A DNA stretch of 64,000 nucleotides. It comes from Clostridium algidicarnis DSM 15099. Lineage in GTDB: Bacteria; Bacillota; Clostridia; Clostridiales; Clostridiaceae. The stretch is taken from positions 186,001-250,000 of the forward strand of contig NZ_PTIS01000001.1 of the NCBI RefSeq assembly GCF_002934235.1, in the 5' to 3' direction. The notes below the pieces were generated by a model that ran no database searches, had not been told where the DNA came from, and was given only the letters and a program-made list of their open reading frames with translations. Below, one piece after another: positions 55,716 to 64,000 of this stretch. Numbering within the stretch: position 1 is the stretch's first letter; each line of letters opens with the position of its first letter. The translations under genes were made by a program, and so were the position numbers.

Positions 55716-56612
55716 ATGGATAATATCATATTGAAATACCAAAAGGCTTTTAATTCGCTTATGAATAAAATGAAACCAAGTGAAAATATCTTAGCGGTTA
55801 TGGTTTTTGGAAGTATGGTTACAGGAGACTTTTGGGAAGAATCAGATATAGATCTTTTTGTTATATTAAAAGATTATTCTAATGAGATTAAAAATATATA
55901 CACAGAAGAAAAGGGAGTAGCTGTACACATAAAGCTTATGAGCAAGGAAAAGTTCTTGCAACTTCATGAAAGTGACCTTAGAGGAGGATTTATCCATAGA
56001 ATATTTGCATCTTCAAGATTAGTATTTTCAAAAGACTTAGACGTTACTACAAGATATAATAATGGCAGGTATTACCCAGACTTAGATAGAGAAAGATGGA
56101 ATATGGTGTATCTTGGTAAAACCCTTAAAAGTATAGATGTTTGTAAAAAATATTTAAGTAATGATGGAATATATGTAGCTTACAGTACTGCAATTCGTGC
56201 TATAGAAGATTTTGCAAGACTATATGTAAATTGCAATGGTTATATGATAAGCAAAGATGCTACTTCCATGGCAATGAATATTAATGATGAATTTAAAGAA
56301 TGTGTGGATAAGTTGTTTTTTAGTAAAGAAGATTCAGTTAAAATAGTGCAAGAAACTTTAGACTTTTTAAAGTCATCTGTAGATAAGAATATAAAAGAGA
56401 GCACTAGGTTACTGCTTGAATTTATGAGGATAAAAGATGATCTTTTAAGTGCAGAAGAAATAAAAAACGATCCATTATTTGAAAGTTATGAAATAGATAT
56501 GGAAGATATATTAAATGAACTTTGGAAAAATAATCTCGTAAAAAAAGATTTTAGAAATTACAATGATTTAAAAGGAAATTATATAATTAAAGAAAATGTA
56601 TACTTTATTTAA
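55716..56612 (+). CDS. Nucleotidyltransferase-domain protein with helical C-terminal region
   Basis: 298 residues from the ATG at 55716 (AGGGGAAGAG upstream). The N-terminal 110 residues are a Pol-beta-type (MNT) nucleotidyltransferase fold: Gly32-Ser33, ten residues, Asp44-x-Asp46 (VFGSMVTGDFWEESDIDLFV). The middle part (about 130-235) is helical and resembles HEPN or substrate-binding domains of this superfamily, without a clear RxxxxH. Such proteins include antibiotic nucleotidyltransferases and MNT antitoxins. No toxin partner lies beside it. Substrate unknown. It follows hflX by 61 bases. Confidence 0.8.
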   Translation: MDNIILKYQKAFNSLMNKMKPSENILAVMVFGSMVTGDFWEESDIDLFVILKDYSNEIKNIYTEEKGVAVHIKLMSKEKFLQLHESDLRGGFIHRIFASSRLVFSKDLDVTTRYNNGRYYPDLDRERWNMVYLGKTLKSIDVCKKYLSNDGIYVAYSTAIRAIEDFARLYVNCNGYMISKDATSMAMNINDEFKECVDKLFFSKEDSVKIVQETLDFLKSSVDKNIKESTRLLLEFMRIKDDLLSAEEIKNDPLFESYEIDMEDILNELWKNNLVKKDFRNYNDLKGNYIIKENVYFI

Positions 56613-56652
56613 TTGTATAGTTTAAGATTTAAAATAAGAAAGAGGTATAATT

Positions 56653-57300
56653 TTGAAGTATATAACAGTAAAACAGGAAGCTATTGATGAATTTAAAGAA
56701 AAAAAGTCCCTTTTTATTGGTTATATTAAAAGAATAGAAGAGGAAGATGAAGCCAAGGATTTTATAGAACATATAAAGTCTAAGCATAAAGATGCTACAC
56801 ATAATGTTTATGCTTACATAGTTGGAAAAAATTTTGAGATACAAAGATATAGCGATGATGGTGAACCTCAAGGTACTGCTGGAGTACCAATTTTAGAAGT
56901 AATTAAAAAAACAGGCATTACTGATTGTGTAATTGTTGTAACTAGATATTTTGGAGGCATACTTTTAGGAGCGGGAGGGCTTATAAGAGCTTATACTAAA
57001 GGTGCTAGTTTAGCTATTAAAAAGGCAGGCATAGTAGAAAAGGTAAGTGGAATTTTATTAAAGTTTATTTTAGAGTATGAGTCATTAGGTAAAGTTCAAT
57101 TTATATGTAATGAAAACAAATGGTATATTGAAGATATATTGTACACGGACAAAGTGGAGATTAATATATATAGTGAGATAGAAAAAATAGAAATTATTGA
57201 AACTAAAATTATAGATGCTACTAGTGGTAAAGTAACCGTAATAAAAGGTGAAAAAGATATGTTTTTTAAACAAGGTAATAGACTATTTAAGAATATATAA
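56653..57300 (+). CDS. YigZ/IMPACT family protein
   Basis: 215 residues from a TTG with AAAGAGGT upstream. The UPF0029 domain (1-120) shows KSLFIGYIKRIEEEDEA, YAYIVGKNFEIQRYSDDGEPQGTAG and VTRYFGGILLGAGGLIRAYTKG, followed by the DUF1949 domain. Homologues (YvyE in B. subtilis, YigZ in E. coli, IMPACT in eukaryotes) are linked with translation control but have no agreed activity. It lies between the nucleotidyltransferase gene and yebC. Confidence 0.92.
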   Translation: MKYITVKQEAIDEFKEKKSLFIGYIKRIEEEDEAKDFIEHIKSKHKDATHNVYAYIVGKNFEIQRYSDDGEPQGTAGVPILEVIKKTGITDCVIVVTRYFGGILLGAGGLIRAYTKGASLAIKKAGIVEKVSGILLKFILEYESLGKVQFICNENKWYIEDILYTDKVEINIYSEIEKIEIIETKIIDATSGKVTVIKGEKDMFFKQGNRLFKNI

Positions 57301-57363
57301 ATTATAGTTTAGTTTCGTAAAATTTAGTTATTATCCTTAAAAGTTTTACTTATGATGTTTTAT

Positions 57364-57392
57364 TGAAGAAAATGAAGGTTTTGTGATATAAT
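57364..57392 (+). promoter_or_regulatory. Vegetative promoter of yebC
   Basis: TTGAAG (57364-57369), 17 bases, TATAAT (57387-57392), about 50 bases before the yebC start. Confidence 0.75.
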
Positions 57393-57443
57393 AGTGTAGG
57401 AAAATCAAAGACAAATATTTATTTTAAGTTAGGAGGAAATTTT

Positions 57444-58181
57444 ATGTCAGGGCACTCAAAATGGCACAATATACAAGCTAAAAAAGGGAAGGCAGATGCT
57501 AAGAGAGGTAAAATATTCACTAAAATAGGTAAAGAATTAATGGTAGCAACTAAAGCAGGAGGACCTAGTCCAGATACAAACTTTAAATTAAGAGATGTTA
57601 TTGCAAAAGCTAAAGTTAATAATATGCCTCAAGATATTATAACCAGGGCTATAAAAAAGGCTACTGGAGACTTAAGTGGCGTTGTATATGAAGAAATAAC
57701 TTATGAGGGATATGGGCCCTCTGGTATAGCTGTAATTGTGGAGGTCTTAACGGATAATAAGAATAGAAGTGCAAGTAATGTAAGACATGCATTCACAAAA
57801 CATGGCGGTAATCTAGGAGCTAGTGGTTGTGTAAGCTTTATGTTTACGAGAAAAGGGCAAATAGTAATTGAAAAGAATGATTCTTTAGATGAAGATGAAT
57901 TAATGATGATGGCTTTAGAAGCTGGAGCAGAGGACTTTGAATCAGAAGATGAGGTTTATATCATAACTACTGAATTTGAAGAGTTTAGCACCGTTAGAGA
58001 GAAATTAGAAGAAAAGTCCATAGAATTTTTAGAGGCTGAAATAAAAATGATACCGGATACATACGTCACTATAGATGAAGAAGTATCTACTCAAGTAGAA
58101 AAGATGCTAGACGTTTTAGAAGAAGATGATGATGTACAAAACGTATGGCACAATGCTGAATTTCCAGAAGGCTTTGAATAA
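57444..58181 (+). CDS. YebC/PmpR family protein
   Basis: 245 residues. The start [22 protein letters not shown] is diagnostic. Family segments continue with [35 protein letters not shown] and [14 protein letters not shown]. Members act as transcription regulators (PmpR) or, in recent work, as translation factors relieving ribosome pausing at prolines; the sequence does not decide. AGGAGG upstream, own promoter at 57364. In many bacteria it sits before ruvC-ruvA-ruvB; here a bofC-like gene takes the ruvC position. Confidence 0.95.
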   Translation: MSGHSKWHNIQAKKGKADAKRGKIFTKIGKELMVATKAGGPSPDTNFKLRDVIAKAKVNNMPQDIITRAIKKATGDLSGVVYEEITYEGYGPSGIAVIVEVLTDNKNRSASNVRHAFTKHGGNLGASGCVSFMFTRKGQIVIEKNDSLDEDELMMMALEAGAEDFESEDEVYIITTEFEEFSTVREKLEEKSIEFLEAEIKMIPDTYVTIDEEVSTQVEKMLDVLEEDDDVQNVWHNAEFPEGFE

Positions 58182-58249
58182 CAGATAATAGTATTATTTG
58201 ATGTATAAGGTTTATATTTTTGGACATAATGTCACTAAGGAGTGATGTT

Positions 58250-58843
58250 ATGAAAGCGAAAAAGAATGTATTATTATTGATTATAGGACTATTTTTAATT
58301 GGTTCCTTGTTTTTTGTAGGATATTTTATAGGTGGATCGAAAGAAGCATCTTTAGATAAGAGTGCAAGTAGTAATTTATCAGTGTATGATTCTAAACAAG
58401 AAGATCAATTAGATGATGATTTGTGTTTAGTTTTAAAAGAGGTAGATGTTACAACTGGTGATTCTACAGTAAAATTAAAAAAGACCATAAAAGAGTTTAA
58501 AACAAAGGATAAAGACAAAATTACAAAAAGCTCTTTAGAAGAAATTTACCTTAAAGAAGGATACGAATTATCTTCCGTAACTGATAAGGAGATAATTCTA
58601 GTGAAAAACATTGAAAAATCTTTTGAACCTGGTAGGTATTACTTAGGAGAGGAAAAAGGTTTTGTAGCTATATTTAAGAGCGATGATAAAGGTAAGTTAT
58701 TTATAGAAGATTATAATAAAGATATTATAACACGAAAAGTAGATAGCTTACCTGAAGGAGATAGAGTTTTGCTCAAAAATAAGCAATTAAAATTTGAAAC
58801 TAAAGAAGAGGCTTATGATCAAATAGCTGAAATTGAATCATAG
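58250..58843 (+). CDS. BofC-like membrane-anchored protein
   Basis: 197 residues from the ATG at 58250 (AAGGAG upstream). A basic head and membrane segment at about 5-25 anchor it outside. The C-terminal part, from about residue 125, reads FEPGRYYLGEEKGFVAIFK...SLPEGDRVLLKNKQLKFETKEEAYDQIAEI, which matches the BofC C-terminal domain. In B. subtilis BofC inhibits the SpoIVB protease in the intermembrane space of the forespore and so times sigma K activation. The same role here is an inference. Its place just upstream of ruvA is the same as in B. subtilis (bofC near ruvAB). Confidence 0.82.
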   Translation: MKAKKNVLLLIIGLFLIGSLFFVGYFIGGSKEASLDKSASSNLSVYDSKQEDQLDDDLCLVLKEVDVTTGDSTVKLKKTIKEFKTKDKDKITKSSLEEIYLKEGYELSSVTDKEIILVKNIEKSFEPGRYYLGEEKGFVAIFKSDDKGKLFIEDYNKDIITRKVDSLPEGDRVLLKNKQLKFETKEEAYDQIAEIES

Positions 58844-58851
58844 AATATTAA

Positions 58852-58892
58852 AAAGCGAGGACAAATCTTAAAGGATACTTGTTCTCGCTTTA
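58852..58892 (+). terminator. Hairpin after the bofC-like gene
   Basis: AAAGCGAG-g-ACAA and TTGT-t-CTCGCTTT pair with one G-U wobble around a 15-base loop. Only three T follow, so it may be an imperfect terminator. Confidence 0.55.
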
Positions 58893-59019
58893 AACCTAGT
58901 TTCGTAATATTAATATATTTAATGTTTGAAAATAAAAGCTGGCATTATTGAATTATTTTAGCGTAAATGTTAAAGTAATATATAGATTTTAAATAAATAT
59001 GGTATAAGGGGTAAATAGA

Positions 59020-59619
59020 TTGTATGAATATATAAAAGGCGAATTTAAAGGCATGCATAAAGATTATATAGTAATTGAAAATAACGGTATTGGATATAAG
59101 ATATTTACATCAGGAAGTACTCTTTCTAATATGCCTAAGATAGATGAAACTGCTTTGATTTTTATCGAACAAGTTGTAAGACAAGATTTTATAGGATTAT
59201 ATGGGTTTATAACTAAAGAAGAATTAGAGATGTTCAAATTACTTCTAACTATAAATGGTGTGGGGAGCAAAGCAGCACTTTCTTTATTATCTATATCTAC
59301 TGTGAAAAGACTTAAGTATGCAGTATTTACTGAGGATGAAAAGACACTTATTAGAGCACCTGGAATAGGTAAAAAGACCGCTCAGAGAATTATATTAGAG
59401 CTTAAAGACAAGATAAAGGTAGAAGATGTGGAGATAGAAGACTTAAAGGGAGATAATGCTGAAGATAAGGCATTTAAAAATATACAAGAAGAAGTAGTTG
59501 AAGCATTACTATCTTTAGGATATACAAAAAGAGAAGTAGAAAGTGCTCTTAAAAGCTTAAAGCCTTCAGATTCTGTTGAAACAATGATAAAAGATTGTCT
59601 TAAGTACTTAATGAATTAG
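59020..59619 (+). CDS. ruvA: Holliday junction DNA helicase subunit RuvA
   Basis: 199 residues from a TTG with AAGGGGT seven bases upstream. RuvA forms tetramers on four-way junctions and recruits RuvB. The N-terminal OB fold starts MYEYIKGEFKG; two helix-hairpin-helix motifs are GVGSKAALSLL and GIGKKTAQRIILEL; the flexible acidic linker (about 130-150) leads to the C-terminal RuvB-binding domain (EALLSLGYTKREVESAL). It ends 12 bases before ruvB. No ruvC lies nearby. Confidence 0.97.
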   Translation: MYEYIKGEFKGMHKDYIVIENNGIGYKIFTSGSTLSNMPKIDETALIFIEQVVRQDFIGLYGFITKEELEMFKLLLTINGVGSKAALSLLSISTVKRLKYAVFTEDEKTLIRAPGIGKKTAQRIILELKDKIKVEDVEIEDLKGDNAEDKAFKNIQEEVVEALLSLGYTKREVESALKSLKPSDSVETMIKDCLKYLMN

Positions 59620-59631
59620 GGAGGGCAAGTT

Positions 59632-60669
59632 TTGGATGAAGATAGAATTATTTCTGCAAAATCTAAGGAAGAAGATATTACTAATGAATATAGCTTAAGA
59701 CCTCAAAAGTTAAAAGAATATATAGGTCAAGAAAAAGTTAAAGAGAGATTAGATATATTTATAAAGGCAGCCCAGAATAGAAAAGAATCATTAGATCATG
59801 TATTGCTTTATGGGCCACCAGGTCTTGGTAAAACTACACTTGCTAATATTATAGCTAAAGAAATGGGTGGAGATTTAAAGGTTACATCAGGACCTGCCAT
59901 AGAAAGAGGTGGTGATTTAGCAGCTATCCTAACAACTATGAAAGAAAATGATGTGTTATTTATTGATGAAATTCACAGATTGAATAGGAGTATTGAAGAA
60001 ATACTTTATCCGGCAATGGAGGATTATGCATTAGATATAGTTATCGGAAAAGGTGCATCAGCAAAATCTATTAGACTTGATTTATGTAAGTTTACTTTAA
60101 TTGGAGCTACCACAAGGATTGGTCTTTTAACATCTCCTCTTAGGGATAGATTTGGTGTGCTTTGCTCTATGGAGTTTTATACAGATGAAGAACTTACAGA
60201 AATAATAATAAGGTCTTCTCATATACTAGGATGTAGTATAAATAGAGAAGGAGCCTCAGAGATAGCTAGAAGATCCAGAGGTACACCAAGAATAGCAAAT
60301 AGATTACTTAAAAGGGTGAGAGATTATTCAGAGGTTAAAGGACATAGGAATATTGATTATAAAACTGCAAGGCTTGCACTAGAACTTTTAGATGTTGATG
60401 ATATGGGATTCGATAGAATTGACAATAGAATATTAGAAGCTATAGTAGACAGTTTTAATGGTGGACCTGTTGGAGTAGAGACATTGTCTTATTTTGTAGG
60501 TGAAGAATTAGATACAATACAGGATGTGTACGAGCCATATCTTTTGCAAAAAGGTTTTATAGTAAGGACACCTAGGGGAAGAATGGCAACAGAAAAAGCA
60601 TATATTCATTTAAACAAATTAGAAAAATTTAATTTAAATAAAGATAAACCAACTCTTTTTGGAGAGTAA
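59632..60669 (+). CDS. ruvB: Holliday junction DNA helicase subunit RuvB
   Basis: 345 residues from a TTG with GGGAGGG upstream. The AAA+ motor has Walker [10 protein letters not shown] (from residue 61), Walker [11 protein letters not shown], sensor 1 GATTR and the arginine finger region SPLRDRFG. The C-terminal winged helix contains [18 protein letters not shown]. It drives branch migration with RuvA. Part of the run ruvA-ruvB-queA-tgt-yajC. Confidence 0.97.
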   Translation: MDEDRIISAKSKEEDITNEYSLRPQKLKEYIGQEKVKERLDIFIKAAQNRKESLDHVLLYGPPGLGKTTLANIIAKEMGGDLKVTSGPAIERGGDLAAILTTMKENDVLFIDEIHRLNRSIEEILYPAMEDYALDIVIGKGASAKSIRLDLCKFTLIGATTRIGLLTSPLRDRFGVLCSMEFYTDEELTEIIIRSSHILGCSINREGASEIARRSRGTPRIANRLLKRVRDYSEVKGHRNIDYKTARLALELLDVDDMGFDRIDNRILEAIVDSFNGGPVGVETLSYFVGEELDTIQDVYEPYLLQKGFIVRTPRGRMATEKAYIHLNKLEKFNLNKDKPTLFGE

Positions 60670-60691
60670 CTTTGTGTAAGAGGTGTAGTAA

Positions 60692-61717
60692 TTGAAAGTT
60701 AGTGATTTTGATTTTGATTTACCAGAAGAACTTATTGCTCAATATCCCTTAAAGGATAGAGCAAAATCTAGAATTATGGTTTTAGATAAATATACTGGAC
60801 AAATAGAACATAAGATATTTTATGATATAGTAGATTATTTAAATAAAGGAGATACTTTAGTATTAAACAATACTAGGGTTATACCAGCAAGAATTATCGG
60901 AGAAAAAGAGGATTCCGGTGGGAAAATAGAATTTTTATTATTAAAAAGGACGGAAGGCGATAGCTGGGAAGCTCTTGCAAAACCCGGTAAAAGAGCAAAG
61001 GTTGGCGCTATATTTAGTTTTGGGGATGGAAGATTAAAGGCTGAAGTTACAAAAGTTAAAGACGATGGAAATAGGATAATCAAATTTTGTTATGAAGGTA
61101 TATTTGAAGAAGTTTTAGATGAACTTGGACAAATGCCTTTGCCACCCTATATAAAAGCTACATTAGAAGATAAAGAAAGGTACCAAACAGTTTATTCTAA
61201 AGAAAGCGGTTCAGCAGCCGCTCCTACTGCAGGATTACACTTTACAAAAGAACTTCTTGAGAATATTGAGAAAAAAGGAGTTAATATAGCTTACCTTACT
61301 TTACATGTGGGGCTTGGAACATTTAGACCTGTTAAGGTAGAAACTATAGAAGAACACGATATGCACTCAGAGTATTATCATATAGATAAGGAAAATGCAG
61401 ATATAATAAATAAAACGAAAGAAAATGGCGGAAAAGTTATTGCTGTAGGAACCACATCTTGTAGAACCTTAGAAACTTTAGGTAAAGATGGATTTCCTTT
61501 AAAAGAAAGTAGCGGGTGGACAAATATATTTATATATCCGGGATATGAATTTAAGGTTGTAGATAAATTAATTACTAATTTTCATCTGCCAGAGTCTACA
61601 TTAATAATGCTTGTAAGCGCTTTAGCTAAAAAGGAAAATGTAATAAAGGCTTATGAGGTAGCTATAGAAGAAAAATACAGATTTTTTAGCTTTGGAGATG
61701 CTATGTTCATCAAGTGA
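60692..61717 (+). CDS. queA: S-adenosylmethionine:tRNA ribosyltransferase-isomerase
   Basis: 341 residues from a TTG with AGAGGTG six bases upstream. QueA transfers the ribosyl group of SAM to 7-aminomethyl-7-deazaguanine in tRNA, making epoxyqueuosine. Signatures include [54 protein letters not shown]-like [12 protein letters not shown] and the C-terminal [11 protein letters not shown]. Its final ATC AAG TGA coincides with the left end of repeat copy 3; FIK is also the ordinary end of QueA in related clostridia as I recall it, so the repeat did not truncate the gene. Confidence 0.97.
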   Translation: MKVSDFDFDLPEELIAQYPLKDRAKSRIMVLDKYTGQIEHKIFYDIVDYLNKGDTLVLNNTRVIPARIIGEKEDSGGKIEFLLLKRTEGDSWEALAKPGKRAKVGAIFSFGDGRLKAEVTKVKDDGNRIIKFCYEGIFEEVLDELGQMPLPPYIKATLEDKERYQTVYSKESGSAAAPTAGLHFTKELLENIEKKGVNIAYLTLHVGLGTFRPVKVETIEEHDMHSEYYHIDKENADIINKTKENGGKVIAVGTTSCRTLETLGKDGFPLKESSGWTNIFIYPGYEFKVVDKLITNFHLPESTLIMLVSALAKKENVIKAYEVAIEEKYRFFSFGDAMFIK

Positions 61718-61860
61718 TTCTTAGACTTAGATGGAGTTTGCTTATAAGAGATACATATCTCAATCAAAGTCTTAGAAGAACTTATAAAGGGGTGTAGCAG
61801 CCGTCATCCCACACTTTGAAGAGGAGAGGGATGTTACGGATGGTAGCCATCGGATAAAAT
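61709..61860 (+). repeat. Structured intergenic repeat, copy 3 (152 bp)
   Basis: Same length as copy 2. The left hairpin pairs AGACTTAGATGGAG with CTCAATCAAAGTCT (two mismatches). The core CCGTCATCCC...GGGATGTTACGG forms a perfect stem apart from two unpaired T. The right hairpin GATGG-tag-CCATC is intact and the element ends in GATAAAAT. It starts at the queA stop codon, in the direction of transcription, and lies before tgt. It contains no ORF. Confidence 0.88.
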
Positions 61861-61911
61861 AGTCAATAAATTAATATAATATTAATACAATTTGAAATAT
61901 AGTTGTGATGA

Positions 61912-63054
<1,143 letters not shown>

Positions 63055-63070
63055 GAAAGGAGTGATATTA

Positions 63071-63355
63071 ATGTCACAAATATTAAAAAATGTTTTACCT
63101 ATAGTATTAATGCTAGGGCTATTTTATGCAATTGTATTTATACCAGAAAATAAAAGAAGAAAAAAATACTCCAATATGCTTCAAGAGTTAAAAGCAAATG
63201 ATGAGGTATTAACTCGAGGTGGAATTATGGGTAAGGTTATAAATATTCAAGATGACTTTGTAATAATTGAAAGTGGTCCTGAAAGATCAAGACTTAAAAT
63301 ATCTAAACAAGGAATTGCTAGCGTAGTGGAAGAAAAAGATAAGACAATAGAATAA
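63071..63355 (+). CDS. yajC: Preprotein translocase subunit YajC
   Basis: 94 residues from the ATG at 63071 (AAAGGAG eight bases upstream). One membrane helix at about 8-24 (VLPIVLMLGLFYAIVFIP) is followed by a small cytoplasmic domain with KANDEVLTRGGIMGKVINIQ. YajC associates with SecDF and YidC in the Sec translocon. The position after tgt is common across bacteria. A strong terminator follows, overlapping the next gene's start. Confidence 0.95.
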   Translation: MSQILKNVLPIVLMLGLFYAIVFIPENKRRKKYSNMLQELKANDEVLTRGGIMGKVINIQDDFVIIESGPERSRLKISKQGIASVVEEKDKTIE

Positions 63356-63364
63356 TAATGTAAT

Positions 63365-63415
63365 AAAACACCTCCTATCTTCATAATTATTAATAGATAG
63401 GGGGTGTTTTATTTT
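63365..63415 (+). terminator. Intrinsic terminator after yajC that also covers the next ribosome binding site
   Basis: AAAACACCTCCTATCT (63365-63380) and AGATAGGGGGTGTTTT (63395-63410) pair over 16 positions with one G-U wobble, 14-base loop, followed by ATTTT. The 3' arm contains AGGGGGTG, the ribosome binding site of the next gene, whose TTG start is at 63414. Confidence 0.85.
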
Positions 63416-63785
63416 GAAAAATAATGCTTTTGTAAATAACTTAGTAAAGGGTACTGCAAGATCGTTTTTATTAACGGTAATCATGGTAATAGTTTATTCC
63501 ATACTAATGAGGTTTATAGATATAAATAGTAATGTAAGTTCCGTTGTGTACCTTATAATAACTTCTTTAAGTGTAATATATGGAGCCATATATGTAGCAA
63601 GAGCTAATGAAAAAAAAGGATGGCTTAGTGGAATGATATTATCTTTAGTTTATATGATTTTAATAATGTGTATATCTGGATTTATGCAAGGATTTAAAGA
63701 TATTATAAACCTATATGCATTTTATAGAATACTTATAGCTTTGGGTATGGGGGCATTATCAGGAATGTTAGGAATAAATCTATAA
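63414..63785 (+). CDS. TIGR04086 family membrane protein
   Basis: 123 residues, nearly all hydrophobic, with four membrane helices (about 15-33, 43-62, 72-92, 100-120) and a glycine-rich end (LGMGALSGMLGINL). The pattern and the place directly before a SCIFF peptide gene match the TIGR04086 family of clostridia. Function unknown. The start is TTG, right after the terminator stem that contains its ribosome binding site, so expression should need read-through plus opening of the stem, or a second start mechanism. Confidence 0.82.
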   Translation: MKNNAFVNNLVKGTARSFLLTVIMVIVYSILMRFIDINSNVSSVVYLIITSLSVIYGAIYVARANEKKGWLSGMILSLVYMILIMCISGFMQGFKDIINLYAFYRILIALGMGALSGMLGINL

Positions 63786-63855
63786 AAGTTCTTTATTTAA
63801 GGATATAATTGTGTTACAATGAAACAGAAAACGTTGATGAATGGAGGATGAGGAC

Positions 63856-63993
63856 ATGAAACATATAAAAACTTTAAACAAGTCTAATATAAAGAATAGC
63901 TTAAGTAAACCTGGATGTAAAGAGTGTGCAAACTCATGTCAATCTGCATGTAAAACATCTTGCACAGTTGCTAACTTAGCCTGTGAAAACTAA
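63856..63993 (+). CDS. scfA: SCIFF ranthipeptide precursor ScfA
   Basis: 45 residues with six cysteines (Cys21, 24, 28, 32, 36, 43), the definition of the SCIFF family (six cysteines in forty-five residues). The leader MKHIKTLNKSNIKNSLSK precedes the core PGCKECANSCQSACKTSC. Such precursors are modified by the radical SAM maturase ScfB, which forms thioether bonds from Cys to non-alpha carbons (ranthipeptides); roles in quorum sensing and metabolism have been reported. GGAGGA lies seven bases upstream of the ATG. The maturase gene is expected just beyond the right edge of the window. Confidence 0.95.
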   Translation: MKHIKTLNKSNIKNSLSKPGCKECANSCQSACKTSCTVANLACEN

Positions 63994-64000
63994 TTTTTAA

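Noticed and set aside
25600-61860. The three repeat copies as a CRISPR array
   Set aside because: The copies are 12-24 kb apart, about 150 bp long and not separated by regular spacers.

Overview
The window is AT-rich chromosomal DNA from a spore-forming Clostridium-type Firmicute. The evidence is the very low G+C, strong AGGAGG-type ribosome binding sites, frequent TTG starts, many sporulation genes (spoIIAA-spoIIAB-sigF, gpr, spoIIP, yqfC, yqfD, cotS-like, yunB, bofC-like) and a SCIFF ranthipeptide precursor at the right edge. I cannot name the species. Almost everything is core housekeeping content in the gene order usual for clostridia. I see no prophage, CRISPR array, tRNA, rRNA operon or transposase gene.

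Layout. 0-5.5 kb: the end of an unknown membrane protein, a CBS-type manganese pyrophosphatase, a calcium P-type ATPase and a small unknown protein. 5.5-14.3 kb: deoC, the spoIIA operon behind a well-matched sigma-H promoter, a P-type ATPase with eroded catalytic motifs, a ComEC-like protein with a vestigial C-terminal domain, holA and divergent rpsT. 14.4-30 kb: gpr, spoIIP, lepA, hemW, the CIRCE-controlled hrcA-grpE-dnaK-dnaJ heat-shock operon, a glutaredoxin, prmA-rsmE-mtaB-hinT, and rpsU-yqeY. 30-38 kb: yqfC-yqfD-pgpH-ybeY, a DgkA-PAP2 fusion, cdd, era, recO. 38-49.6 kb: ccpN-ppdK, a cotS-like gene, dgt, dnaG-rpoD-trmK-nif3, the RNase P RNA and dcd. 49.6-57.3 kb: a class A penicillin-binding protein, yunB, hpt, hflX with a JAMM-like N-terminal domain, a nucleotidyltransferase and a YigZ-family protein. 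57.4-64 kb: yebC, a bofC-like gene, ruvA-ruvB-queA-tgt-yajC, a TIGR04086 membrane protein and scfA.

The genes group into translation and RNA modification (lepA, prmA, rsmE, mtaB, rpsT, rpsU, era, ybeY, trmK, queA, tgt, rnpB), replication and repair (holA, dnaG, recO, ruvAB, dgt, dcd), protein folding, nucleotide salvage (deoC, cdd, hpt), envelope lipid recycling and sporulation. Many sit in co-directional runs with short gaps or overlaps.

The least ordinary items are: (1) a structured repeat of about 152 bp in three copies, each directly after the same short sequence at the 3' end of a gene, with compensatory base changes in its stem; (2) an exact JAMM metal-binding motif in the N-terminal domain of HflX; (3) the degenerate P-type ATPase behind sigF; (4) hairpins that bury ribosome binding sites (spoIIP, the TIGR04086 gene); (5) a CsoR-like operator over the glutaredoxin promoter and a perfect 22-bp palindrome at the rpsU promoter; (6) the 45-residue, six-cysteine SCIFF peptide gene at the right end.
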